Below, one piece after another: positions 12,502 through 24,370 of a stretch of 64,000 nt of DNA. The translations under genes were made by a program, and so were the position numbers. The notes under the pieces were generated by a model, which did no database searches, was not told the DNA's origin, and was given only the letters and a program-made list of their open reading frames with translations. The stretch covers positions 1,860,001-1,924,000 of the forward strand of contig CM040088.1 of the NCBI GenBank assembly GCA_022496805.1, given 5' to 3'. Source of the DNA: Pohlia nutans (lineage: Eukaryota > Streptophyta > Bryopsida > Bryales > Mniaceae). Position 1 is the first letter of the stretch. Every line of letters begins with the position of its first letter.

Positions 12502-13042
12502 TTAACCCCTAAAAGCCCGAGGGGTATTGGACAAAACATAGATGTGTTATAATATGTGCCTTCCATATGTTTGATGAAGTTTCAATAGACAAAATGTAGA
12601 GTATCATCTCTACAAATTATCCGTACAATCAAACTTCCAAAAATAACTTTAGATCATTTTTTAATGAATTTAAAAGCATTAACCTTTGAAAATTTGTATA
12701 AATTATAATTTTCAATTTTAGAGTTCAAAATTTAGTGCAATTGGTTAAAATTAGGCTATCTATTGTAAACATCAAAAAAGCAAAAGAAATGATGGAGGGA
12801 TCATCATTACTTTCCCCAAATAGCAAATTTTATAACACTAGGACAATGTTGAGGTGATCTACTTTGAAAAATTCTCCCCGGTGGAGTTTAACTCGGATTG
12901 CCATAATTCAAATTGAGTTGGAAAGTAGACTTCATGTAGTATTTTATTTTATTTTTTATTCTTTCAATTTTTTTTTGTTCCGGGCAGCCCGTTAGATTCG
13001 GGCAACGACCGGAAAATGGTCGTTTGAGCGCTTAGGGGTTAA
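12502..13042 (+). mobile_element. TTAA element X-1, nested in Z-1
   Basis: The left end is TTAACCCCTAAAAGCCC and the right end is GCGCTTAGGGGTTAA, 541 bp with both TTAAs. At the right end the palindrome CGACC-GGAAAAT-GGTCG (13006-13022) lies 16 bp inside the TTAA. It is homologous along its length to X-2 (35047-35592), and its right end to X-3 (49580-49675). It has no coding potential and shares its right TTAA with Y-1. Confidence 0.85.
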
Positions 13043-13590
13043 CCCTTAAGTGTCCATACTACAATTACCTGGTCAAACCTCATCAATTTCTCAAATTTTA
13101 AAAAATATAATATTTTATGGTATTTTTCTCATATAAGGTACTGTTAAACCGACTTATCCTGATTTTTTCATAATTATTTAAATGAAAAATAAATTTAATA
13201 AGATTTTTCAAAGTTTTTTTCTTGTGAAAATCATAATAATTACAAACAAGCTTAGAATAGTATGAAATTTTTAGGGAAAGTGTAAATAATAGTGATGAAC
13301 AAGCTGTAGGTGGCATGCTTCTTGAGCTTTCATAAAAAGAAATTTGATAGAAAAATATTTTCTGCAGTGTATGTTGGAATTTTAGGGTTTTGAGCTTTAA
13401 AGTGCTATAAATAATGAAATTATAATTTTTTTGAAGAATGGTAAATTGGGCTAGAAAGTAGAAGGTAGCCTCCACACATTCTTAGTTGGGACTATTTTCA
13501 TTTGAAATTAGGAACTAGGTGAAAATCAGCGTTTGACTGAAAAATGATCAAGCATGGCCCCATTGGGTTCCTTGCACGCTTAAGGGTTAA
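13039..13590 (+). mobile_element. TTAA element Y-1, chained to X-1
   Basis: The left end is TTAACCCTTAAGTGTCC and the right end is CACGCTTAAGGGTTAA, 552 bp. A close copy, Y-2, lies at 17155-17708. The left TTAA (13039-13042) is also the right TTAA of X-1, so one element was inserted exactly at the edge of the other. A GC-rich imperfect palindrome (GGCCCC...GGGTTC) lies near the right end. Confidence 0.85.
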
Positions 13591-13817
13591 CACTAAAACA
13601 TTATAATCTTGCACTCTATGTAGCCAAATGACCCCAAATTTGATCCACATCATTTACAACATGTATACTAGAAGGTTGTATGGTTGAGATTTCTATACCT
13701 CCCTTACATTTACACCTGTAACACATCAAAAGCAATGTTGCTTTTAAGCCCAAAAAGCTAGGGATGCTTAGGGGTTAAACCATGTCGAATTGGACTACAA
13801 GTCTTTGTAACATCTTC

Positions 13818-13844
<27 letters not shown>
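13818..13844 (+). repeat. poly-A tract
   Basis: An uninterrupted run of about 27 A. The flanking sequence (13779-14172) holds no gene I can support; the open frames reported opposite it owe their phenylalanine runs to this tract. Confidence 0.9.
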
Positions 13845-13848
<4 letters not shown>

Positions 13849-14172
13849 GCTTAGAAGAACCGACATTGACTGGAAATGAAGCCAATATTGCACTATGTGT
13901 TTGAAAGATGATTTCCAACCAAATTTGTGCATCATTGTAAAGGTTCTTTTGGTCAAATGCGCTTTCCAAGCAAGTCTTGGTAGCATGATATTTGTTTTGC
14001 ATACACATGTCACTAGTAGAAAGTTGTAGTTATTATTGCTAATTAAGGAATCTATGCCAATTTGCACATGGGTTCTATGAGGGTAGGGTGGACAGGGTTG
14101 CACTCATTTTAGTTTTAGAGGTATTTTCTATAGTGGTTGCCTATCGTTGATGATGGGACATGGAAACAAGCC

Positions 14173-14951
14173 TTAACTCCTAACTGCTGGCAAAGACCAA
14201 AAAATGGCTTTTGGATGATCTGAAGATTTTTGAGGTAGTAGTTTGATGAAGAAGGAATGATGAATTTCATCCAATTCTTTTTATGAAGGATTAATCATTC
14301 GTCATGCCACTTCTTTAAGATAAATTTAGATCATTCAAGCTGTTTTTGGAATTTACATAGAGTCCCAAGTATAAAATGAGTAGTAAAAACGGTTCACCAT
14401 GTTATGTATTTTGGATTTTTTTTTTTTTGTTTAAACTTAATTTAGGCCATGAAAATGAGTTCTATTGCATTTGAGCCTGAGTAACAAAATGAAGCTTACC
14501 AAGTCTATTCTCTACTCTGCTTTGAATTTTTGAAAAACTCTAAAAATTGAGTGTTTTTATTGGAGTTACAAGTTCAATGGGTATTAGCATGGAGGGGATT
14601 TTTTTCTAAATTTAGAAATGGATGATTTTCATTTACTGTGATGTTCTTCATTTTGATTAGTAAATTATTCCTTTGATTTTGTGAGCATATTCCTGTGATT
14701 TTGTGAGAAAATCAAAATTTGTGAGCATATTCTGTAATTGATATGAATTTTCTTTACAACCACTTCAAAAAATCATAGTAATTTCAAATTCTCATCAAAG
14801 TTTATGAAGAAAATTATGATTTATAGTAGACACATGGCTTCATCTACTCAAAATATAAGGTTGAATTTTTATCGTATTTACAGTGGCAAAAATTGAGTGT
14901 CACATGTAAAGCATGGTTCCATGGTCATAGGCCCAGGCATTTAGGGTTTAA
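14173..14951 (+). mobile_element. decayed TTAA element P-5
   Basis: It starts TTAACTCCTAACTGC and ends GCATTTAGGGTTTAA (one extra T). A weak palindrome (AGACCA-N5-TGGCTT) lies 17 bp inside the left TTAA. The right terminus resembles those of P-2 and P-4. No open frame of note. Older and more degenerate than its relatives. Confidence 0.55.
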
Positions 14952-15803
14952 TAAGAGCTACCAGAAAAATCTCAAAAACCAAGTCAAAATACAAAATCAC
15001 AAAAGCCTGCCCAAAATCATCAAAGTCACTTTGGTCCTTCAGGGATTATTATAAATGCATGATCTTCCATTTTACCGACCATCCTAAATATAGATATATA
15101 TCTACGGGGATATCTACATGGCTACACGTGCACACAGCAGGTCCAGAGACGTACACTCCTGATCCAGGTTTGAATGCGTACGTCTGCCCAGGTCTGCACT
15201 CTGCACCCACAGACAGACTCCTCATCGAGCTCACCACTACTTTGCAACAGTTTAGTTTGGGTGGATCATGCCGGATTGTATAACACATGGCTTGCGCAGA
15301 CACCTGCCTGCATGGCGTTACATGAAAACCGTGACCCTGCCCAACGATTGCATCATTTGCCTGCACCCTGTGACTACAGTATAGACAATACTATGCATTC
15401 ATGATTGTCATCATGGTCTTCCTCGACTTGTCCTACTCGCGAAAAGCATCCTCAATGGGGCCAAACTAACAGTGTAAAGTCACTTTAAGGTCAGTCCTTT
15501 AATCCACAACCCAATGCAACCGGCACTACGCTCCTCAGTTTCAAGGGCTCTACATATTTTCCCTTTGCCATGTTGCATTGGACGGATGTGCTATGGCCTC
15601 CACTTGCCTTGCTACCTTTCAGTCAACAAGAAGTTATGGCAACTACCTCGCTCCTCAGGCCACATGTTCATTTTTCCTGACATGAAAGCTCACAGATCTA
15701 TAAAGAGCAGACCAGTCAACAGTGGCGAAGAGGGTCGACTCTCTCCCCAAAGGTTGTAGTTAACGCTTCCAGCTCAAGCAACTGACATGCGATAAGGGGC
15801 TTT
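14952..15803. other. low-repeat segment with higher GC
   Basis: From about 15060 to 15780 the composition is richer in GC and lacks the TTAA-type repeats. Open frames of 70-105 codons occur on both strands, but none shows a conserved motif or a convincing splice structure. It may be a decayed gene or single-copy spacer. Confidence 0.3.
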
Positions 15804-16669
15804 TTAACTCCTAAACGTCCCAACGTTCAGAAACTGAACCACGAACAGATTCAAAGCCTTGCAACTTTTTCATACAACCTTGGATGACTTTCATCGAAGT
15901 CTACTTTGTAAGCCTATTAAATTCTTTATCAATTACAATAAATCTCTTGTTATGGGGAGCTGTTGATAATATTGGAGAGGTCTCCAACTACAGGTATGTC
16001 AAATTTGTTGGGTAGATTTTATACTTGCAATGGTCCTCTCATGTACACCTCACGTACATATGAGCCATGCTAATATCTATTTTTGAGGCTAGCATCAAAA
16101 TTTACTAATCAAAATGAAGAATAATTTACTAATCAAAATTTCAAGATTACCAAAATTTCAACCAACTTTAAATGTCCATATCTTATGCAAAAATAACAAT
16201 TTTTGAGCGTGATTTTTTTCCCTTGTAGATATTCAAATTGATCAACCTTTCCAAATAAAAGACCTAAATTTTTTTTTATTGATATTCTCTATAGCCCTCA
16301 AAGTGATAGTATCTCAAACTGTCACAAATTTGAAAATTTGATCAGAATGAAATCTTTAGGTTTTTATCAAATGAGATTAGCTCTAACATGAACAAGGTAA
16401 CCACCATGTAAAACCAATGTTTTTGACATATCTTACTTGATTCCAAGTCAAAATGACTAAACGTGCATTTTTTATGAATTTTCAAAGATAATTCTTATAA
16501 ATTGATTATTAAATAATTCATAGCATTTTTCCAAAATTAAATTGTATGGATGTTGTTTTATTGTTGTGCTCTACATATATTTAAGGTTTGTAAGTCATAA
16601 AAGTTGAGTACGATGGGCATTATGACACGTCTAGTTTCTTAAGAAAACCCTTGGGCATTTAGGGGTTAA
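15804..16669 (+). mobile_element. TTAA element P-4
   Basis: It starts TTAACTCCTAAACGTCCC and ends GGGCATTTAGGGGTTAA, 866 bp. The palindrome CGTTCA-GAAAC-TGAACC (15824-15840) lies exactly 16 bp inside the left TTAA; its arms differ from the CGTCCA type at the same bases on both sides. Non-coding. Confidence 0.75.
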
Positions 16670-17154
16670 AATCAAGAGCCCTCCACTAGACCCTCTTCTT
16701 GCTATTACAATGCGTGTTTACAATCCCACCACTGTAATAGTAAACCAGTGAGAGGTTGGTATATGGACACAAATGGAACTTAAAAAACAAATAGGACAGT
16801 TATTTCCAGACAGAGGGGAGGGAGTATTGTGGTGATTCATATGCACATATAGAAAGTACACACATAAAACCTCATGCCTATTGCTGCAAAGCCTTACTAC
16901 ACTACATCTAGAAGAGGTTGAACATTTTCCTTTGCTTGCATGAATACATTTTGTGTGAGTTGGAATAAATGACTGTCATTGGGAGTTGAAACCTACACAA
17001 TTATAAAATGAGAAATAAATAACTTGCATTGAGGAACCCTAATGTTCATTAGCACTTGCAGAGGTTCATCCTTTTGCTCTCACTGCATGAAAGATTAAAA
17101 ATTCAAAATATGTGATAGGGCCACTGTGGACCTCTAATTCTCAATCATCATTCT
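16670..17154. other. non-coding spacer
   Basis: AT-rich sequence between two TTAA elements. A short inverted motif (CTATTACA at about 16698 against TGTAATAG at about 16732) is present. No gene supported. Confidence 0.3.
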
Positions 17155-17708
17155 TTAACCTTACGTGTTCACACTACATTTACCTGGTCAACCCTCATCA
17201 ATTTCTCACAATTTAGAATATTTAGAATATTTTTTGATATTGTTCTCATATAATTTATTGTTCAACCGATTTACACTAGTTTTTTCGTAATTCTTTAAAT
17301 TATAATAAATTTTATATGATTTTTCAAAGCTTTTCTCTTGTAATAGTCATACTGATTACAAAAATGTCTAAAATAGTATGAGATTTTTAGGAAAAATGTA
17401 AATAATAGTGATAAACAACAAGGTGTAGGTGGCATGCTTCTCGAGCTTACATAATAAGAAATTTGATTGAATTTTTTTTTCTGTAGTGTATATTGGAATT
17501 TCAAGGTTTTGATCTTTAAAGTGCTGTAAAAAACGCAATTTCAACAATTTTGAAAAACACTAAATTGGACTAGAAAGTAGAAGATAGCTCCCACACTTTT
17601 TTAGTTGGGACCATTTTCATTTGAAATTAGGAACTAGGGGAAAATCAGCGTTTGACTAAAAAACGATCAAACATGGCCCCACGGGGCTCCTGCACGCTTA
17701 AGGGTTAA
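17155..17708 (+). mobile_element. TTAA element Y-2
   Basis: A close copy of Y-1, in the same orientation, 554 bp. The left end reads TTAACCTTACGTGTTC and the right end CACGCTTAAGGGTTAA. The palindromic segment GGCCCCACGGGGCT near the right end is better preserved here than in Y-1. Non-coding. Confidence 0.8.
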
Positions 17709-18607
17709 CTAAAGAATTATGTGACATGTTCAATATTCTAAAATCCGCTACAGCAATTATCGTGCAACGATTTGTATTCCTAGGTATAGTTTACAAGGGC
17801 TAAAGAACCTTATGACCTATGTTCACACAAATAATACTCATTGAGGGTCACAATCCTCTATTTATAGGTTAAATTTCTTGGATGAGTTAGTGTAAATGGC
17901 TTTGCAATTGGGAATAGGGACCTACAGAACCACAAATTTGAGGACTAGTTTTCGGTATGAATCCTATGCTTACACAGAAAGTATTCATCCAAAACTACAA
18001 CTCTCGATCTACTACATTATTTTGACGTACAATACATGCCTGTTATTTTGAAATGCAATACATTTAGTAAAGGGTGATTGCATGAACACCTATATTCTTA
18101 GTTACATTTTTGGTCCAGTACAAGTGATTTTTTTGGAGTACTTTCAAATTAGAAACTAGTAGCAAGGAAAAATTACACAAAAAGGACAATCTCTAAGAAG
18201 TAAGAAGGTTATATCCCTTAAATGTCCTTCCCTAATTTATAAGGAAAGGAGCATTTTTTAGATTCAACCTCAATATATAGAAGTAATTTACATTTAAAAA
18301 ATGTAGGTACATACTATTCTTGTCATGAATGATTATTGGAGAAGAAAATTCATAAAAGTATTTCTCCATTATTAGCGATTCATGATCAAAGTGGTTTGAA
18401 AATTGAGAAAACCAAGCATGTGGAGCTTGCTCGGTCCTTTAGGGATATTCTAAAAAGATTAATCCTACAGTAGGAGAAATTTCCAAGTATGAGAATTAAG
18501 AAAGTGCAAAATCTCAAGAAAATGATTACAATGACATTTAAATCATTAAAAAATAGGGGATTTTTTTTAATTTAAAAATTTAAAAATAGCCATTTGTAAG
18601 AACTTTT
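17709..18607. other. spacer with a possible Q-like remnant
   Basis: Non-coding. A block near 17809 (AAGGGCTAAAGAACCTTATG) recurs near 43268 and, inverted, near 46973, marking an unclassified dispersed repeat. Between about 18211 and 18438 the ends TATATCCCTTAAATGTCC and GGTCCTTTAGGGATAT resemble Q termini with ATAT in place of TTAA. Confidence 0.35.
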
Positions 18608-19415
18608 TTAACCCTTTAGTGCTCAAGTGACTACATTGTGGTCTCTAATGTGTCGAAACGTGAATAACGAAAAATCCGTGAAGAATTGAATTTTGAATTG
18701 TGAAGTTCAGATTATGAGTGTTATAATATACATCTTCTAGAAAAAGAAAATTTTGATTTAGAGTTGTGCAACTATCAAAATACCTATGAACAAAACACAA
18801 AATACTGTAAATAATTGAAAATACAGTAAATACTTACAAATACAACACATGTACTATGCGGTATTTCTTATGTTTGGAAGTTTGTTATTTTATTTTGTTT
18901 TTTTGAATTGTGTTCTCTTGTTCATGTTCCATTAGTGTATGTATTCGGATCTTGATCCATGTACCAACTCCTTTGATATTTTAACGTATAAATTTTTGTC
19001 CTAAACCGTACATGGATAAGTCACTCTCACTTATAAAATTCACAATAATTATGTGTGAGTCCGTTCTTAACATGAAAGATTGCAACGGAGAGGTGTTGAC
19101 ATAGGTCATTGCTGAACATCTTTACATTCATTTTAGAAAATTTAACCCAAATTTTATTTAACTTTGAAGTCACACACCCTCCAAAATCTCATTTTTGATC
19201 GTGCATTATACGGTTCAAAAACATGCTATGATCTTCCAATCCCACCATCGGATGATTCTCTAATTTTGGCAAATTTTCTGCACTCCAGTTGAGAATACAA
19301 TTGTATGGTTACTTTCTGATTCAATCCATTCTATTTCTGGCAGTATCAATCATAGTGAAAAACCCAGTGAAAACCAGTGAACCTAGCTACAGTACCCAAA
19401 GTGTTAAAGGGTTAA
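18608..19415 (+). mobile_element. TTAA element A-2 (complete)
   Basis: 808 bp with both TTAAs. The left end is TTAACCCTTTAGTGCTC and the right end GTGTTAAAGGGTTAA, so the terminal repeat is TTAACCCTTTA. The palindrome TGACTA-CATTG-TGGTCT (18628-18644) lies 16 bp inside the left TTAA. It is closely similar, inverted, to A-3 and in parallel to A-1. No coding capacity. Confidence 0.85.
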
Positions 19416-21012
19416 TAAGTGATTTTTGATGTTCACAATTGCGTGTGCAAGGGAGCCTTGTATACACCCTTGTGGAGGACAAAGTATTTACTATTTTTAG
19501 TTTTCCCTTGCACAATACTATGTATATGACTATATGAAATATATACCCTAAAAAGGTGACACTTAGATTGTTAAATTTTGGGTACTTAAAAGTCCGATAA
19601 ACCACAAAATAGAAAGTGTGATAAATTAGCCAAATAGAATTTTAATAGAAATTTGGTTTTTCAAAAATTTAATTTAAAAAACTATAATTAGAAAGGATAC
19701 ATTTACCTTCAACATAAATTCCTACTTCATTGCCTCATTTATTTTAAAAGTTATGATACAAGACACATTGTAAGCACAACTTGTGAAGCCAAAATATTAC
19801 AAGTGTTTCATGCAATCATCCCAAAAACAACTAATGATTTGTTGCAATTTTTAGACCAAAAATACTATTTAATTTGCTGTTGATAACTATTGTTAAAAAC
19901 CATATATGCTATAGTAAAAAATTAAAATTTTCTAATAAAAGTGTAACTATGCCTTGAGCATAAACCTATTAATAAATAGCATTATATCAATAGTGTCAAT
20001 TGTTTTTATTGTTAAAACAAATTGTAATTTCTTCAAAATATGTTGTTTATTGTTCATCTAAGGAGTAGTTCACACTATGGCTGAAGGTCAAGAGTCTGTC
20101 AAATTCCACCAATTAGTTTGCAAGAAATTCGAAAATTAGCCTCTCGGGCTTTACATTAGAGACCAAAGTCCAAGGGTTGTTGACCTCAAAGTGACTACAT
20201 GACAACATTTTTTGTGAGTTTTGGTGTCAATGATACCGATCTCACGAGGGAGAATTGGGTCGACCAAGAATGGAAACTCAATTTTCCCTTAAGAGGCCGT
20301 CGATTTATTTTTATATCTATATTTTATTATATATTTTTAGCCCAAGACTTTAGACTCTCCGCATGAATTGGATTTGGATTGCGACGGCCTCTTGCCTTAT
20401 GTGAACTGGGCCTAATGCTGGTCATGAAAATACACTTTGTACATGACTTGAACCATAATACCAAGGGTTTTGTGCCAGAACCAAAGACCACCTCGTGATC
20501 AATAAGTCATTTTGTTGTATTATATATTTCCTCTTGTGAAGTTTTGTAGGATTTTTTAATTTATGACATATGGTTATGATATTCTAGCGATATGTAACAT
20601 TGCAATAATTAAAACTAAAAATAGTATTTCAATGGTACAGAAGTACTCACTGGTAACCAGATCTGACCAAAACAGAATTGCAGTCAAATTATGTTGAAGT
20701 CTATCTGGATCATCAAGGCTTCATGTTTTTCTTGTACGTACACAACATCAATCTCAGAATTGGTCTTGTCATGCACTCTGTAGTATACGAACTTATTATT
20801 CAAATTCAGCCATTTGCAGGGAATGATCACAAACTTAACTGCGCAAGGTACAGTAGTTGGTGGCGAGGATGAGAACATGGGATCAGTGTAGGACTGAGAG
20901 AGACTGAGAGAGAGACGCATGATGTCACCTGAATGGAACACAAAGGCAGCAGTAGCCCTTTGTGGGTGTAACCATGTAAGAGGCAATGCGATTAATGCTG
21001 CCAAATTGGCCT
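19416..21012. other. AT-rich non-coding DNA
   Basis: No gene or classified repeat. The segment 20640-21000 is richer in GC and carries a GAGAGACTGAGAGAGAGA run near 20890; the 106-codon minus-strand frame there has no recognisable domain. Confidence 0.3.
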
Positions 21013-21275
21013 GGGGAAGTCACTCTAAAAACTTTTAGATAACCATGACAGAACAAATATAGGGTGTCTTTTATTCATTTGAGATTAAAATTAAATTTTT
21101 TAAAAAGTAATATAGGGTGTTTTAAAATCAAATTGAGAATATTTTAAGAATATTCTAAGAATATATTTTAAATATAAGTACTATAAATAATAGAATATTC
21201 CAATTATTTCATAACCCTCCATTAAATACCCTATGTTGTTCATGTATACCAAAATTCACACTAAGTGACTTCCCC
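21013..21275. mobile_element. small MITE with GGGGAAGTCACT ends
   Basis: The left end GGGGAAGTCACT and the right end AGTGACTTCCCC are exact 12-bp inverted repeats enclosing 263 bp of very AT-rich DNA. I see no clear flanking duplication, so the superfamily is not assigned. Confidence 0.55.
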
Positions 21276-21379
21276 GAGTCAAGAACTAGAATGACTACAC
21301 CTACATCATGAGAAACGATGGCATGCATGGATTGGTACCATGGCAGAAAAAAATAACTCTCTCACTTGCTGTTGTTCTA

Positions 21380-21735
21380 GAGCATCAGTTCTACACCCTC
21401 CTCCCTCAAGTCACCCCTTGACCACTATCATCACATTCACAATTTGGTGTCACAAGCTATCGTCTCCACACCCTTGAACGGCTATGTGATGACAATCCCT
21501 ATTCGGGGTGGTAACCGGAAATGAATTAAAAGAGCCCCGAAGGACACAAAGAACCGCTATGTGCCCCTCTATATTATTGGTTCATGAACCAAGCACAATC
21601 ACGTACTATACATGGGTATTTATTATTGACAGTCCATCAATCTAAGATACCGGGCCCTTCCTAAACTTAGTTATAGAGGGACATATTGAAGTGTCTCTAT
21701 ATTGTGCCCATATTCAGTGGCTCTCTCATCCTCCA
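21380..21735 (+). mobile_element. partial fold-back element L-2
   Basis: It matches the left part of L-1 (11134 on): CACAAGCTATCGTC, ACCACTATCAT and the later GAGGGACATATT...GTCTCTATAT block are shared. The right arm is not present, so the copy is truncated or rearranged. A 62-bp insertion interrupts it at 21489. Confidence 0.55.
21489..21550. mobile_element. 62-bp insertion inside L-2
   Basis: Compared with L-1, 62 bp are inserted here, flanked by a 13-bp repeat (GAACGGCTATGTG at 21476-21488, GAACCGCTATGTG at 21551-21563). Within it, TTCGGGG (21502-21508) and CCCCGAA form an inverted pair. It is too short to classify. Confidence 0.5.
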
Positions 21736-22929
21736 TGAATATGCAACTGATGAAATTTTCTTGCATACAAGAAGATATTCTAAGGTGGGGAATCCAATAC
21801 AAAATTTGCTATACACTAGCAATTTAGCATATATACTAGTGCAGTACCAAGATATAGGCAATGATATATGAAAGCTCCAGATCTAATTTACACAAGATGT
21901 ATTTTGCTAATATTTGTGTACGTTTGCTTAAGACTTCTCCTATAATATTGTGGTGAATCCGTGAATATCATCACATAATACACTGGTATGTGGATCAATA
22001 TATAGCAGTGCTACTGGATTTCCAACCCTAAAAAGTGGGAACACCGCCATTTCCGTCTATTGAAGTAATGTAATTCTTACAGTTAAAACGTTATATTTTA
22101 GCATTTTCAAAGTCAAACCCCACTCAACTAGAGGGTAAAAATAACCAATTTTGAGCTCATTTTTAATGATAGGTTTACAATCGTTGTATGTACATAAGGT
22201 AAACATTTCAAACCATTTGGATAATTTTAGAGAGATCTAACATTTCAAATGTCAAACATCTTCTACCATATGTTACTCAAGCCATTTTTTGACTTCTTGT
22301 TGTTTCATTGTTTGAGTCATTTTAGCCTCAAAGATGATTTCAATTGACTTTGACCTCAATTAGTTTCAAATTCACTTAATGGTTGTAAAAATTACTAAGA
22401 ATTGAGAGAGGTGTTGCAATTGCAAAATGTGCATCATATGCATTTCAAATGCTTTGAAGATTGTTTCAAATGCTTTGAAGTATGAATCAAATGGCACAAT
22501 ATTTAAAGGCAAAAGATACTATTATAAGCTAAAAGAAACAGCAAAGAAGGTAAAATGAAAATTGCACTTTCCGTGTTTACTTGATTGTGCTTTTTGCCTT
22601 GTCCCCAATATCATCGTAATGTGGAGTGTCATTGTACGGTCCAGACTAAACTATGTTCCGCTCTGATTAAAGTTAGGGATCCTTGCAAAAAATTGAACTA
22701 GTTGGTACCTGGGACATTAATCACAACAAGACACTTGCTCCGTAAGTTTGTGTTGGCGTGTCCCACTGGGAGACAAGTGGTTTTTTTCTTGTGCTACGAG
22801 GATTTAGTTGGGAGCATAATTATATTCTTTACTGATCGAGAGTGGAGGTTGATCATGCTCGTTTGATTAAAAAGCTCTGAGCCATGAGTCTGGTGGTAAG
22901 GCTGCATCAAGAGATGCACAAACCGCTTA
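21736..22929. other. non-coding spacer
   Basis: AT-rich sequence with no supported gene. A short local direct repeat (ATGCTTTGAAG) occurs near 22448 and 22470. Confidence 0.3.
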
Positions 22930-23376
22930 GGTCCATTCAAGCTAATACAAACCGGCTAAGTTGTCATTAATGCTTTTTTGGAGGTATTTTGAATGTGATG
23001 TTTGATTTAATTTTTTATTTAGAAAGGAAGCTAATATGTCAATGTTTTGTAACATGTATATAAAACACATAGTACATGATGAAAGCAATACTGTAAATAT
23101 TTTGGTATTAAAAGCATTAAAAAAGCTTTGTCATCACTCATCGGTCGTTTTAAATGCCGTCTAAGGACTTTTCTAAATGATGAATAATACTTTTTTGGTA
23201 GAAATTTTGGGATGATCAAATGAGAATGATGATCATGTGAAAGAGAATTGAAATCAATTCATTGAAAAGTTGTTTTTATATGAAAATCATGATTTGTTTT
23301 GTCTCTAAGAACTCTCAAAAGGAGTCTCCAAAACTCAAAACGAGGCACACTTGGCTCGTATTAGCTTGAATGGACT
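22930..23376 (+). mobile_element. repeat S-1 with GTCCATTCAAGCTAATAC ends
   Basis: The left terminus GTCCATTCAAGCTAATAC and the right terminus GTATTAGCTTGAATGGAC are exact 18-bp inverted repeats. A second copy, S-2, lies inverted at 43424-43865. About 447 bp, non-coding. No clear flanking duplication seen. Confidence 0.7.
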
Positions 23377-23887
23377 CCTCATCAATATCGTCTGCCATCA
23401 TGTGACTCATCTTCTCCTATGAGTCTCCTTCCAGTACCCCAAACTGATCAGTACTTAAGCTCATCAAGTTAGATTTTTCAAGCCTGAATTCATTTTCCTC
23501 GTTCCACATATAGTGCCTGCTGCTGTGAACTGTGGTGCCTATAAAATAGAGATATTGTTCATACAGCCCACCCTTGAACTCTCTTTAACCGATTCAGAAC
23601 TTGCGAGTGCGAGTTGTACCTTTTCTAAGATTCTTCACCATTCTCTTCTAAGCATTACAAATTCGATTGTCCCCAAATGCGAGATCCTGGACGATCCTAA
23701 ACTTGACCAGTCCTCAAAGAGCTGGGGATTGTCGCCCCATCTACCACATTGAAACTACACATGATTCAGCTTTGAGATGTAGAGATATCCTAAGTGAACT
23801 ATAGCTAGATATATATTTAGTAAATCCCTTGAAACCAACCAGATTGTCATATTCATTACATAAGTACATTGGCGTAATTTCACAACA
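23377..23887. other. spacer before an LRR-like remnant
   Basis: Moderate GC, no repeat of the types above. A 79-codon plus-strand frame at 23513-23752 shows no recognisable domain. Confidence 0.3.
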
Positions 23888-24370
23888 TTGGAGCATTCGG
23901 AAATGGGCTCTTCGATCATTCGCAACAGCCTGCCTGAGCGGTTTGCGATGACGGAACTGGAATTAAGACATTCGATCATATCCATCCCAGAAAGAATTGA
24001 GAGTTGTGGCCGGGGGTTCCAGTTGGACAACCAAAAAACGCATGCTTGTGAGCAGTTGAAGGACTTAGTCGTCTTCGGCACATTTTGACACACTGAAATT
24101 CGCCACAATGACGAATATGAGACCTGTTTCAGAGTCGTCAGCAGTATGGGACACCCTAAATGATGGAGCCCTGGAGTTGGTACAGACGTGGGGAAGATGA
24201 CCACGGTAGGCAAAGTCGCGCGTGGAGGTTGTCCCTTGTAGCATTTGCAAAGACGAGTTCACTACAGTATGTACACTTGATTCATTTGCTACTTTGCTTG
24301 AAAAGAATAGATCTCTCTCACAACAATCAAGCTGGCGGGCAGGATACACTTTACAGCACAACGTGGTGAT
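23888..24370 (+). pseudogene. possible leucine-rich-repeat gene remnant
   Basis: Two plus-strand open segments in different frames read like decayed leucine-rich repeats: LPERF...LELRHSIISIPERI (about 23925-24005) and LLLCLKRIDLSHNN (about 24285-24335). These fit the general LxxLxLS pattern of plant LRR proteins, but with frame changes between them and no intact gene. The call rests on motif resemblance only and could be wrong. Confidence 0.2.

Larger units (their letters stand above)
11858..13778 (+). mobile_element. TTAA element Z-1, interrupted by X-1 and Y-1
   Basis: It starts TTAACCCCTAACC and ends GCTTAGGGGTTAA. Without the 1085-bp insertion it is about 836 bp and aligns, inverted, to Z-2 at 29493-30309 (817 bp). 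The left end has the palindrome CGTCCA-TATTT-TGGATG exactly 16 bp inside the TTAA. A long A-tract lies at about 11963-11986. The insertion begins after TTAA at 12502-12505 and ends with TTAA at 13587-13590; Z-2 shows the uninserted site with one TTAA. Confidence 0.85.

Noticed and set aside
13098..13475. 125-codon minus-strand open frame
   Set aside because: It lies inside element Y-1, is rich in Phe, Lys, Ile and Asn as expected of AT-rich DNA, and is not kept open in copy Y-2.
12502..13590. Helitron origin because of a hairpin near one end
   Set aside because: Helitrons lack terminal inverted repeats and target duplications and end in CTRR. These elements have inverted ends and an exact TTAA duplication.
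14008..14022. CACTAGTAGAAAG as a second CACTA terminus
   Set aside because: No inverted partner or flanking duplication was found nearby, so it is probably chance.
22879..22925. tRNA-like or SINE-like segment before S-1
   Set aside because: It has no convincing A and B boxes and no cloverleaf.
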